Source: Thermoplasmata archaeon
GTDB taxonomy: Archaea > Thermoplasmatota > Thermoplasmata > Lutacidiplasmatales > UBA184
Length of the DNA stretch: 64,000 nt
Reading direction: 5' to 3'
NCBI GenBank assembly: GCA_021817605.1
Contig: JAKAUN010000005.1
Location: 1 to 64,000 of the forward strand
This document shows, piece after piece, positions 16,032-23,720 of the stretch; position 1 is the first letter of the stretch; every line of letters begins with the position of its first letter. Made by a program: the position numbers and the translations under genes. The notes under the pieces were generated by a model. That model ran no database searches. It was given only the letters and a program-made list of their open reading frames with translations, and was not told the origin of the DNA.

Positions 16032-18167
16032 CTAGCCCCGCGGGGCGGTCCGCCCCGCGGACGCAGGGGCGGCGGTCGGAGAAGCCGGGCCCGCCTCGAC
16101 CAAAGGCGAAGGAGCACCAGCCATCGGGAGGACGGTCACTCCCCGGCGCCCGTGGCGCCCGTCCCACCAGGAGCGCAGCGTGTGCCGCACGTCGGCGAGG
16201 TAGAGGTTGCCGTAGGGGCAATCCTCGGCGCAGTCGCCGATCCCGCAGCACTTGGAGCTTCGGAACTCCCCCTTCGTCCGGAACTGCGCGGGCATGTCGT
16301 TGAGACCGACCGGGCAGCCGCGGGCGCAGTCGAGCGTCGTGCACCGTCGGCAGACCTCGCGGTCGTGCACCTTCAGCCGGAAGAAGCCGACGCTCGAGGT
16401 CGCCCCCGCGAGGAGGCCGGTGTAGCACCAGCCCATCGAGACGCAGTTGTAGACCCCCGCGTAGGGGACCGTGACGAACAGGACGTACCAGAGCACCCCG
16501 AAGGAGAGGTCGAAGAACAGCACGGTCGGGTCGACGCCGCCGACGGTGACGGCGAGGCGGCCGGTCTGGTCGAGGTAGGAGAGCAGCGAGGTTCCCACGA
16601 AGGCGACCATCACGGCGCCGGCGGTGAGGCGGTAGGCGCTACCGAGGCGGCTCCCCCGGTAAGGTCGGGCGAGCCGCGAGGTCCGGTGGAAGTTTTTCAT
16701 CGCGTCGAGCGTCGTCCCCTGGTACATCGTCGCCGCGGTGCAGAACGTCGAGCAGATCGCCCGACGGCCGAAGAGCACCGTGGCCAGCGAGAAGACGAGG
16801 TAGGTCGCCGCGATGGCTCCGAAGACCTCCGGTCCGATCGGAGCCGAGCCGATCCCCATGCTCCATCCGAGGACCGGGACGGCCCACGGGCGGCCGGCGC
16901 CGGGCGCGTGGGGGAAGAGCCCGGCGTAGTAGATGCTCGGGTAGAAGATCGCAAAGGCCCCGTAACAGCCGAGCATCAGCCCGAGACGCAGCCGGTGGCC
17001 GCGTCCTCGGACCTCGCGCATCCGCAGGACGACCAGGGCGCCCATCTCGACCCCCATCATCAGGAGGAACCAGGTCGACGCGGTCGTGTCGGTGACGAAG
17101 AACAGGCCGTTGGCGAGCGCCCGGGAAAGGATCTCGGCCGAAGAGCCCTGGAGGGCGAGGAGCGGGCCGGGGAGGTACTGTCCCGGCGTGAGCTCGAAGG
17201 CGAGGGTCGCGCCCATGAACAGCTCGGCGACGAAGATCCAGAGGAGGAAGCCAAAGGTCCAGCCGCTCCGCGACTGCCAGTCGGCCACGGGCTCGGCCCC
17301 GAGCGAGGCCGGCCGGACGATCGCGTGGAAGAAGACGACCATCTCGATGAGGACCGAGACGGCGAAGAGGAGCGGCGAGCCGTAGAGCACCCAGAGAAAG
17401 AGCCCGGCCATCATGAGCGCGTAGACGGCGAGCAGACGGCCGACGTAGTCGAGGAACGCCTCCGAGAGGCTGCGGCGACGGTAGAGGAGCTCCATCAGGA
17501 AGACGACCAGCCCGATCATCGCCGCGCTGCCCGCGGAGAGGGCGACGGACGCCGCGTCGCGGGTCGGGAAGGCGGGCGGGGAGAGCAGCATCAAGAGCGC
17601 CTGGGCGCCGAGGAGGGCGACCGCGCTCCGCGGGAGGGCGCGGCGCAGGAGCGTCACCGTGAGGATCATCTCGGCGGCCATGGTGAAGACGAACCAGGGG
17701 GAGACGACGACCGCGCCTCCCCACGCCCCGACGGGGGCGGCGCCGGAGCCGAAGCCGCGGGAGAGCTCGCCGCTCGCGAGGCCGAGCGTCCAGCCCATGA
17801 GGAACTCGTTGAGCACGACCAGCAGGACGACGGAGACGACCAGCAGCCGAGAGGCTCCCGAGGCGGCCGACGCAGCCGGACCCTCGGCCGCCCGGCGGAC
17901 CTCGCCGAGGAAACTGACGAAGACGAGGACGACCGACGCGGACATGATCGCGGCGGCGACCCAGAGCCCGGCGATCGCGCTCGTCGCTCCGGGAGAGAGC
18001 TCGTAGACGAGGCCGCCGACGAGCATCCCAGTCATCATCAGCAGCAGGAAGACGACCACCGACGCCTTGAGCGCCGAGCGCGCCTCCGACGCCCAGCGGA
18101 CGAAGAGCGCCGTCGCCGCGGCCATCGCGCCGGCGAGGGCCACGAAGAGCAGGAGCCAGCCGTTCAT
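16032..18167 (-). CDS. Multi-pass membrane polyferredoxin (NapH-like C-terminus)
   Basis: A 711-residue membrane protein with about 12-14 hydrophobic helices spread over residues 1-570. Cysteine motifs follow: [10 protein letters not shown] (about 467-476), YNCVSMGWC (573-581), then two ferredoxin-type clusters at about 606-618 ([14 protein letters not shown]) and 640-651 ([13 protein letters not shown]). NapH/CcoG-type polyferredoxins carry such clusters after membrane helices and pass electrons across the membrane. The long N-terminal helix bundle is unusual for that family. The C-terminal tail is Pro/Ala-rich. It is 28 nt downstream of the membrane gene at 18196, so a two-gene redox operon is likely. 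The electron donor and acceptor are unknown. Confidence 0.8.
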   Translation of the reverse strand: MNGWLLLFVALAGAMAAATALFVRWASEARSALKASVVVFLLLMMTGMLVGGLVYELSPGATSAIAGLWVAAAIMSASVVLVFVSFLGEVRRAAEGPAASAASGASRLLVVSVVLLVVLNEFLMGWTLGLASGELSRGFGSGAAPVGAWGGAVVVSPWFVFTMAAEMILTVTLLRRALPRSAVALLGAQALLMLLSPPAFPTRDAASVALSAGSAAMIGLVVFLMELLYRRRSLSEAFLDYVGRLLAVYALMMAGLFLWVLYGSPLLFAVSVLIEMVVFFHAIVRPASLGAEPVADWQSRSGWTFGFLLWIFVAELFMGATLAFELTPGQYLPGPLLALQGSSAEILSRALANGLFFVTDTTASTWFLLMMGVEMGALVVLRMREVRGRGHRLRLGLMLGCYGAFAIFYPSIYYAGLFPHAPGAGRPWAVPVLGWSMGIGSAPIGPEVFGAIAATYLVFSLATVLFGRRAICSTFCTAATMYQGTTLDAMKNFHRTSRLARPYRGSRLGSAYRLTAGAVMVAFVGTSLLSYLDQTGRLAVTVGGVDPTVLFFDLSFGVLWYVLFVTVPYAGVYNCVSMGWCYTGLLAGATSSVGFFRLKVHDREVCRRCTTLDCARGCPVGLNDMPAQFRTKGEFRSSKCCGIGDCAEDCPYGNLYLADVRHTLRSWWDGRHGRRGVTVLPMAGAPSPLVEAGPASPTAAPASAGRTAPRG

Positions 18168-18195
18168 TGCCGCGCGCGCCGGTCCCGCCGGGGGC

Positions 18196-19533
18196 TCACG
18201 TCCCGTCGGCGTCCGGGACGAGGAGGGCCGGTGCCGTGGCCCCGGCGGGTGCGGTCGCGGGGCCGCTTCCGCGGACCGAGGCCGAGCCCCCCTCCGGGCC
18301 GCCGGCCCTCTCGGGAGGGGTGAGGGCGACGGCGGCCGGAGAGGCGGGTCCCGGTTCCTCGAGCAGCCGAAGGAGCGTGCCGGGGCGAGCGACGGCGACC
18401 ACGCTCACGACGGCGAGGAGGCCGTACTCGAGCGCGATCCTGAGCCCCGTGAGGTACGGCGGAAGCCCCGGGGTGGCGACGGCCCCCCACGCGGGAGCGA
18501 CGCCGAAGAGTCCGAGGAGCCTGTCCGGCAGGCTGTCGAGCCCCCAGGACGGGAGGGGCGAGGGCAGCCAGAGGAGGAGGGAGACGGCTCCCGCCAGGAG
18601 GGACCCGAGGGCGACGCGGCCGGCAAGCGACCGACGCGCGCGAAGAACCGCCCGAAGGACCCCGCCCGGCGCGAGAGCCAGCGCCACCGCGAATAGTCCC
18701 ACCGCCTCGTGCTGCACCCCCCAGGAGAACCACAGCGCCGGCCCAGCGCCGGCCGGCGCGCTGAGGGTCCAAGCGGCGAGCACGGCGAGGCTCCAGAGAA
18801 TCCCTCCGGCGAGCAGCAGGACCCGTAGCGTCCCGCCGAGCGCCCATCGGTAGGGGGACCCCAGCGAGGTCCGGGGGGTCCCGGCCCGCGCCGGGCCCTT
18901 GCCGTACAGGCTTCCGTAGACCGACAGGAGCATCTCCTGGCCGAGGAGCGAGACCCAGACGACGACGATCTGGAAGACCCCGAGATACCAGTTGTTGAGG
19001 AGGAGGTTCGACACGCTGGTCGCCGAGGCGTCGGCGACCAGGCCCACGCCGGCGGTGGCGACCGCCGTGGTCGAGCAGCACGCTCCGAGGGTCACCAGGC
19101 TGAGCATCGCCGGGGTGAGCCCGGTGACGGCGCCGACCGCCTTGCTGCGCGCTCGGTCGCCGGGCGCGGGGCGGAGGAGGCGGAGCGTGAGGAGGACCGC
19201 GATCGTCATTCCGAGGCCGACTCCCACGCCGACCACGATCATCGCGACCGTGGGGAAGAACGGGAGGCTGACCACTCCCCACGGGGCGAGCAGGAGCAGG
19301 CCGGGGTAGTTCCACCCCTGCGTCCCGGTCGGGCTCGTGGGAAGGACCTCGAGGGTGTAGCCTCCGGGAAGGCGGGCGAGGAGGACCATCCCGCTCTCGA
19401 AAAGGGAGCCGAGCACGTAGAGGAGCCCGAAGAGGACGACCGCGCCGCGGAAGGAGGAGCGCCGGATGAGGCCGCGCACCTCGCGCAACGTGAGGACGGC
19501 CTTGAGGTCGAACCGCCCCGCCTCCTCGGTCAC
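18196..19533 (-). CDS. Multi-pass membrane protein with GACCST motif
   Basis: A 445-residue protein with about 9-10 hydrophobic helices. It has a conserved-looking LTPAMLSLVTLGACCSTT (vicinal Cys pair in a helix) that might bind metal or haem. The start is taken at GTG 19533 (VTEEAGRFDL). A longer frame begins at ATG 19605, but that codon lies within the TATA-like element of the tRNA gene reading the other way, and its first 24 residues are not membrane-like. The tail after residue 385 is Gly/Pro/Ala-rich. It is directly upstream of the polyferredoxin gene, so both probably form one membrane complex. The family was not recognised. Confidence 0.7.
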   Translation of the reverse strand: MTEEAGRFDLKAVLTLREVRGLIRRSSFRGAVVLFGLLYVLGSLFESGMVLLARLPGGYTLEVLPTSPTGTQGWNYPGLLLLAPWGVVSLPFFPTVAMIVVGVGVGLGMTIAVLLTLRLLRPAPGDRARSKAVGAVTGLTPAMLSLVTLGACCSTTAVATAGVGLVADASATSVSNLLLNNWYLGVFQIVVVWVSLLGQEMLLSVYGSLYGKGPARAGTPRTSLGSPYRWALGGTLRVLLLAGGILWSLAVLAAWTLSAPAGAGPALWFSWGVQHEAVGLFAVALALAPGGVLRAVLRARRSLAGRVALGSLLAGAVSLLLWLPSPLPSWGLDSLPDRLLGLFGVAPAWGAVATPGLPPYLTGLRIALEYGLLAVVSVVAVARPGTLLRLLEEPGPASPAAVALTPPERAGGPEGGSASVRGSGPATAPAGATAPALLVPDADGT

Positions 19534-19602
19534 GCCCCGCCGACAAAAGCTCCGCTTATCTGTCGTAGGTTCGGACGGACCCGACCTTAGGCGCGGGCCG
19601 AA

Positions 19603-19614
19603 CATATCTTAAGG
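19603..19614 (+). promoter_or_regulatory. TATA-like element of tRNA-Ser(GCT)
   Basis: CATATCTTAAGG ends about 25 nt before the 5' end of the mature tRNA (19639), the usual distance of an archaeal TATA box from its start. Confidence 0.5.
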
Positions 19615-19638
19615 AAGAACGCCCGCACCTTCCTCGGC

Positions 19639-19753
19639 GCGGGGATGGCCCAGCCCGGTAAGGCGCTGGATTGCTAATCCAGTGGTGGTTTCACCTCGGG
19701 GGTTCAAAGGAGGCGCCGGAGCCACGGCGTCTCGGAGAGTCCCCCTCCCCGCG
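19639..19753 (+). tRNA. tRNA-Ser(GCT) with T-loop intron
   Basis: Acceptor stem GCGGGGA (19639-19645) pairs with TCCCCGC (19746-19752), with discriminator G. The D-stem is GCC/GGC, the anticodon stem CTGGA/TCCAG with loop TTGCTAA (anticodon GCT, 19673-19675), and the long class II variable arm has stem GGTG/CACC. The T-stem GGGGG (19698-19702) pairs with CCCCC (19741-19745), but the T-loop is split: TTCAAA, then a 31-nt insert (19709-19739), then T. The insert has a 9-bp helix GAGGCGCCG/CGGCGTCTC and fits a bulge-helix-bulge with 3-nt bulges AAG and AGT either side of a 4-position helix (TTCA/GGAG). Removal restores TTCAAAT. The intron site is 59/60. Confidence 0.92.
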
Positions 19754-20086
19754 TCCCGCGCGCGAGCTCGTAGCGGTCCGGGCGGTGAGGTGGTCGGTCC
19801 CGGCCTCGAGGCCCACGGACGCGCCGGCCGCAGGCAGCGGTCCTTCAACGACGGCGAGAAGGCGGACCGCCTCGGCCACCTCGACCAAGGCGAGCCGATG
19901 CGGCGCAGCCCATCCCTCGGACGGGTAGAGCACCTCGGTGGAGGCGAGCACGACCCCGACCGCCGGCACGCGGACGGTCGTCAGCGTCCTCGAGGCACAG
20001 CGCGGGCAGGCGGGGCCGCCGGGAAGGAACCGCAAGTGGCAGGTGGCGCAGGTGGCGAGCTCGAGGTCCGCGGAGCTCGTGCTCAT
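19691..20086 (-). CDS. DUF35 OB-fold protein with zinc ribbon
   Basis: A 131-residue partner of thiolase-type enzymes. The N-terminal rubredoxin-like zinc ribbon has CATCHLRFLPGGPACPRC, followed by an OB-fold that binds acyl-CoA in the thiolase/HMG-CoA synthase complex of archaea. The start is ATG 20086, which overlaps the end of the thiolase-like gene by 4 nt, indicating coupled translation. The C-terminal 22 residues are Arg/Gly/Pro-rich and run antisense through the 3' half of tRNA-Ser (19691-19753), so the tail is probably a non-conserved extension into the tRNA gene. Confidence 0.85.
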   Translation of the reverse strand: MSTSSADLELATCATCHLRFLPGGPACPRCASRTLTTVRVPAVGVVLASTEVLYPSEGWAAPHRLALVEVAEAVRLLAVVEGPLPAAGASVGLEAGTDHLTARTATSSRAGRGEGDSPRRRGSGASFEPPR

Positions 20087-21216
20087 GGCCCCTCGCGTCC
20101 CAGGATCGTCACGAACGTCTGGGCCCCGACTCCTGCGAGCGACTGGGCCAGCCCGACCTTGGGGGAGGACGCCACCTGATGGCTGCCGGCCTCGCCCCGA
20201 AGCTGCTGGGCGATCTCGGCGATCCCGGCGAGGCCGCTCGCCCCGACCGGATGGCCGCGGCCGAGGAGCCCGCCGCCGGGATTCACCGGAAGGCGGCCGT
20301 CCGCGGCGACCCACCGCTGCGCGAACCAGGAGGCAGCCTCCCCCGGCCCGCAGAAGCCGAGGTCCTCGAGATCGATGAGCGCGAACGGGGCGAAGGCGTC
20401 GTGGAGCTCGACCACGCCGACCTCCTTGCGGGTGAGGTGAGCCGACTCGTAGGCTCGCTGGGCGGCAAGGCGGGTCGCCGCGAAGGTCGTGAGGTCGGGA
20501 CGGTCCCCGAGGCGCAGCGCCTCGAACCCCTGCCCGAGCCCGAGGACCGAGGCCGGTCCGTCGCCCTTCTCGAGAACGACGGCGACCGCGCCGTCCGAGA
20601 TGGCCGAGCAGTGGAGAAGCCTGAGGGGCAGCGCGACCGGCCGGCTCTCCCGCACCTCGGTCGAGGTCACGGGCTTGCGGAACTGGGCGTTCGGGTTCGT
20701 GGCGCCGCGCGACCGGGCGTGGACGCTCACGGGGTCGAGCTCCTCCTCCCCAAGGTGGTAGCGCTGGAGGTAGCGCTCGGCGACGAGCGCCCCCCAGGCG
20801 GTCATGGTCGCCCCGGCCGCCACCTCGCTCTCGTGGAGGGCCCCGGAGAGCTCGCGGGTGAGCGCCGGGGTGGCGAGGTCCGTCATCTTCTCGGTGGCGA
20901 GGACCAGGGCACGGTTGGCCGGCCCGGCGCTCAGCGTCTCGGCGGCGACGTGGAAGGCCATCGCCCCGGTGGCGCTCGCGGCCTCGACCCTCAATCCGGC
21001 GGCCGACTCCAATCCGAGCCGGCCCGCGAGGCGCGGAAGCAGCGAGATCTGCCCGTGGGGGCCGTGGCCGAGCATGGTCCCAACGACCAGGAGGTCGACC
21101 GGCTTGCGCCCGATCCCCTCGAGAGCGAGCGACGCGGCCTCCGCCGCGAGCTCGACCAGCGGCTCGGTCCGCTTGCCGAAGCGGCCGACCCCGACGCTCG
21201 CGACGTGGACGGTCAT
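20083..21216 (-). CDS. Thiolase-like protein (SCP2/ACAT type) lacking nucleophilic cysteine
   Basis: A 377-residue thiolase-fold protein of the archaeal acetyl-CoA acetyltransferase type, which with DUF35 makes acetoacetyl-CoA for the mevalonate pathway or acts in beta-oxidation. Conserved HDAFAP and NPGGGLLGRGHPVGASG are present. However, the nucleophile motif reads VEAASATGAM: residue 81 is Ser (codon AGC, plus-strand positions 20974-20976) where active enzymes have Cys (VEAACASG). Active-site His residues remain. It may be a non-catalytic, hydrolytic or decarboxylating paralog. It overlaps the DUF35 gene and the upstream nuclease gene by 4 nt each. Confidence 0.88.
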   Translation of the reverse strand: MTVHVASVGVGRFGKRTEPLVELAAEAASLALEGIGRKPVDLLVVGTMLGHGPHGQISLLPRLAGRLGLESAAGLRVEAASATGAMAFHVAAETLSAGPANRALVLATEKMTDLATPALTRELSGALHESEVAAGATMTAWGALVAERYLQRYHLGEEELDPVSVHARSRGATNPNAQFRKPVTSTEVRESRPVALPLRLLHCSAISDGAVAVVLEKGDGPASVLGLGQGFEALRLGDRPDLTTFAATRLAAQRAYESAHLTRKEVGVVELHDAFAPFALIDLEDLGFCGPGEAASWFAQRWVAADGRLPVNPGGGLLGRGHPVGASGLAGIAEIAQQLRGEAGSHQVASSPKVGLAQSLAGVGAQTFVTILGREGP

Positions 21217-21767
21217 CCTCCGACCGACCTCGGGCGCGCCGACAAATAGCGGACCCTTCCGAGGAAGCGGGACAGCGGCATGCCGCCCTCCCAGCGGAGC
21301 ACCCCGTTGCCGCTCGCCGTGGTGTCGACCGGCGGCAGGCCCCGGCAGACCAAGCCGAGGACCCCGCGCTCGGGCGGCTGCCCGGCGACGTAGAGCCGCC
21401 AGGATTCCTCGCCGCGGAGGCCGAGGCGACGGTAGGCGTAGAGCACCATGAGGCCGACCTTCTGGACGGCCTCCCGATGCGCGGCGAGCTGGGCGTTCGC
21501 CCGCCCTCCGGCGGCGGTGAAGCGGATCACCGGCGAGGCCGACGCCTTCACCTCGATGGGGAAGGCGAGCTCCCGGCGCAGGGCGACCAGGTCGAGGCCG
21601 AGCGAGCCGGCCCCGCGGATGACGAGGAACGGCTCGTCGATGAGCCTCTCGAACTCGGAGCGCTCCTCGGGAGGGAGCGCGCGGGCGTAGGAGCGCACCG
21701 AGCTCGGCTCCCCGGAAAGGAGCGTCCTGAGCTCGCGCTCATAGCCGGAGAACCCGTGTCCGACCAC
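21213..21767 (-). CDS. Hjc-like Holliday junction resolvase / PD-(D/E)XK nuclease
   Basis: A 184-residue protein with the archaeal resolvase core FLVIRGAGSLGLDLVAL-x-FPIEVKAS: the Asp and the Glu-x-Lys are the catalytic residues of PD-(D/E)XK nucleases. An N-terminal helical region of about 45 residues precedes it. It starts at GTG 21767 with a GGAGGG motif upstream. It could cut four-way DNA junctions in recombination repair. The C-terminal part beyond residue 115 is not typical of short Hjc proteins and may be a lineage-specific addition. It is divergent from the ATPase at 21824 and coupled to the thiolase-like gene. Confidence 0.8.
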   Translation of the reverse strand: MVGHGFSGYERELRTLLSGEPSSVRSYARALPPEERSEFERLIDEPFLVIRGAGSLGLDLVALRRELAFPIEVKASASPVIRFTAAGGRANAQLAAHREAVQKVGLMVLYAYRRLGLRGEESWRLYVAGQPPERGVLGLVCRGLPPVDTTASGNGVLRWEGGMPLSRFLGRVRYLSARPRSVGG

Positions 21768-21790
21768 GTTCCCCCTCCGGTCGACTGTTC

Positions 21791-21798
21791 ATTATAAT
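21791..21798. promoter_or_regulatory. Palindromic divergent TATA box
   Basis: ATTATAAT is self-complementary and lies 26 nt before the GTG of the plus-strand ATPase (21824) and 24 nt before the GTG of the minus-strand nuclease (21767). A single symmetric TATA element in this AT-poor DNA could serve both leaderless or nearly leaderless transcripts. Confidence 0.65.
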
Positions 21799-21823
21799 AC
21801 GGACGGCGGACTCGCCGTGAACG

Positions 21824-23278
21824 GTGGTCGGTCCGGTCGGCCTGGAGATCGCCCCGTCGGAGGCCGGTGTCGCTCGCGCGCTGGCGCTGCTCGTCGGCGA
21901 GGCGGACCGTCGCCGCACGGTCCGCGGCGCGGCGAGCCGGCCGGCGCAGTTCCGCCTCTCCGAGCTGCGCTCGAGGCTCCTCAAGAGCCGGGTCTTCGAG
22001 GACCCCGGGCGGCTTCTGACGAGGCTTCGGCGCCGGGGACTGCTCGTCGAGCTCCTCGGAGGGCCGGGGGACAAGGCCTTCGAGGTCCCGTTCCCCTCCG
22101 AGCTCTCCGAGATGCTCAGCGGGGAGATCGCCCGCGCCGAGATGGTCGACTCCGCGGCCTACCTCGCCGTGCCGGACGAGCGGGAGGAGATCCACGCAAT
22201 GGACTCCGAGTTCCTCGAGCGTCTGCGCGAGGTCCTCTCCGACCGTCTCGAGGCGACGATCGCCTTCGGCCGTGAATTGCACGTCGAGGGTCTCGCGCGC
22301 TACCTCAAGGGGCTCTTCGGCGAGGAGCTCTACCTCGACTCGCTCATCTCCCTCCTGCACCAGTATGCCCTCTGCGATGCCCCCCTGGTCGCGCCGACCG
22401 GGCGCACGACGGGGGCGAGCGGCTTCCACCTCGCCCTGTTCGGGCCGCCGGGGACGGGCAAGACGTTCTCCATTGACGACCTCGTGCGAGGCAACCCGAG
22501 GTCCGGGGTCCCCGCCCACGGGCTCCCCGGCAGGAACCGGCAATGCGGGGGAATCACTCCCGCCCAGTTCCTGAGGGTCGGAGCCTCCTACGCGGGGCGC
22601 ACGTTCAACTTCATCGTCCCCGAGTTCAACGACTGGTTCAAGTATCGAGGCATGGTCGAGCCGCTCAAGCTCGTCATGGAGCAGCGCGAGGTCCGCTGGG
22701 AGACCACGCTCGGGACGATCGGGCCGTACACGTTCTCCTCGTTCTTCGCCGTCAACTACAACGTCCGCACGTCCGGCGCGCAGGACTACTGGACGACGAT
22801 CGCCGACCCGAACTTCGCCGCCCTCGAGGACCGGATGTTGCTGCGGTTCCACCCGATGACCCGCACGAGGTTCCGGGCGGTGGAGGCGAGCGCCGAGCGC
22901 CTCGAGCTCGGGGAGCTCGATTTCGCTCTCGCCGGGCCGTTGCGCGACCACCTCACGCTCGTCCACGCCATAGAGACCGGCCATCCGCTGGTCGCACGAC
23001 GCTTTCGGCGTCGCCCGGTGCGTCTCGAGCGGAGCCTCTACGAGCGGCTGCGGGGGGTCTCCGACCGCGCCCTCAAGCTCCACGAGTTCCCGAACTTCTC
23101 CCCGCGGCTCAAGGGCCGGGCGGTGCGCCTCGCCTCCGCGGCGGCCCTCCTCACCTACTTCGCCGACCCCGCCGGGCCCGAGCTCGCGATCGGCTCGCGC
23201 GAGGCGACCTTCGCCCAGCGCTTCTACGAAGAGGAGATCCGTGCCCGCGAAGGACGCCGGGCCCGCGCCGCCGGCTAG
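21824..23278 (+). CDS. AAA+-type ATPase of unrecognised family
   Basis: A 484-residue protein. Residues about 1-130 form a helical, winged-helix-like region, about 130-200 a helical linker, and a P-loop (LALFGPPGTGKT) follows at about 203-214. Downstream, FNFIVPEFNDWF may hold the Walker B acidic residues, and SSFFAVNYNVR resembles a sensor-1 Asn region. The arrangement is reminiscent of MCM- or MoxR-type AAA+ proteins, but I cannot assign a family. It is divergent from a Holliday-junction-resolvase-like gene through a shared TATA box, suggesting DNA metabolism. The next gene overlaps its end by 38 nt. Confidence 0.72.
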   Translation: MVGPVGLEIAPSEAGVARALALLVGEADRRRTVRGAASRPAQFRLSELRSRLLKSRVFEDPGRLLTRLRRRGLLVELLGGPGDKAFEVPFPSELSEMLSGEIARAEMVDSAAYLAVPDEREEIHAMDSEFLERLREVLSDRLEATIAFGRELHVEGLARYLKGLFGEELYLDSLISLLHQYALCDAPLVAPTGRTTGASGFHLALFGPPGTGKTFSIDDLVRGNPRSGVPAHGLPGRNRQCGGITPAQFLRVGASYAGRTFNFIVPEFNDWFKYRGMVEPLKLVMEQREVRWETTLGTIGPYTFSSFFAVNYNVRTSGAQDYWTTIADPNFAALEDRMLLRFHPMTRTRFRAVEASAERLELGELDFALAGPLRDHLTLVHAIETGHPLVARRFRRRPVRLERSLYERLRGVSDRALKLHEFPNFSPRLKGRAVRLASAAALLTYFADPAGPELAIGSREATFAQRFYEEEIRAREGRRARAAG

Positions 23279-23720
23279 CGGGGACCGGCCCAAGAGGTTC
23301 CGGCGGCCCCCGCCGGAGCTGGTCGCCCGCGCCGCCCGACGGGTCGTCCGCGGGGCGAAGGCCTCCTTCCCGAGCCAGGCGGCGTTCCGCGACGCGCTGC
23401 TCGAGCAGCTGCGTCGGGACGAGCCGCTCGCGGCGATCGGGGGCCCGAGGCTCCGCCGCCTGCTTCTCGGCGTTCCCGGAGTGAGGCTCACCGTCCGTTA
23501 CAGCGAACGGCCGTCGCGTCCGCCGCCGACCTCCTGCCCGGTATGCGCCTCGGAGCTCGCCCCGATCCTCAACCGGACCCTCGCGGGAGGGACCGTGGCC
23601 CTCGGGCGACGTTGCGGGAGCTGCGGGTACTGGACGCACGGGGTCTGCCGCGTGCCGGTCCGCTACACCATCTCCCAGGCGAGCCCCCGGGCGCGCCAAG
23701 GACGCGCTCCGGGGCGCTAG
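23241..23720 (+). CDS. Zinc-ribbon hypothetical protein
   Basis: A 159-residue protein with an N-terminal Arg/Pro-rich helical region and a C-terminal zinc ribbon: CPVCASE and CGSCGYW, two CxxC knuckles about 25 residues apart. The basic character and zinc ribbon suggest nucleic-acid or protein binding. It overlaps the ATPase gene by 38 nt, so the two are probably one operon and functionally linked. No family was recognised. Confidence 0.65.
   Translation: MPAKDAGPAPPASGDRPKRFRRPPPELVARAARRVVRGAKASFPSQAAFRDALLEQLRRDEPLAAIGGPRLRRLLLGVPGVRLTVRYSERPSRPPPTSCPVCASELAPILNRTLAGGTVALGRRCGSCGYWTHGVCRVPVRYTISQASPRARQGRAPGR

Noticed and set aside
16152..18323. 723-codon plus-strand frame opposite the polyferredoxin gene
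   Set aside because: No hydrophobic or domain pattern and Arg/Glu/Asp-rich throughout; the minus strand has clear membrane helices and Fe-S motifs.
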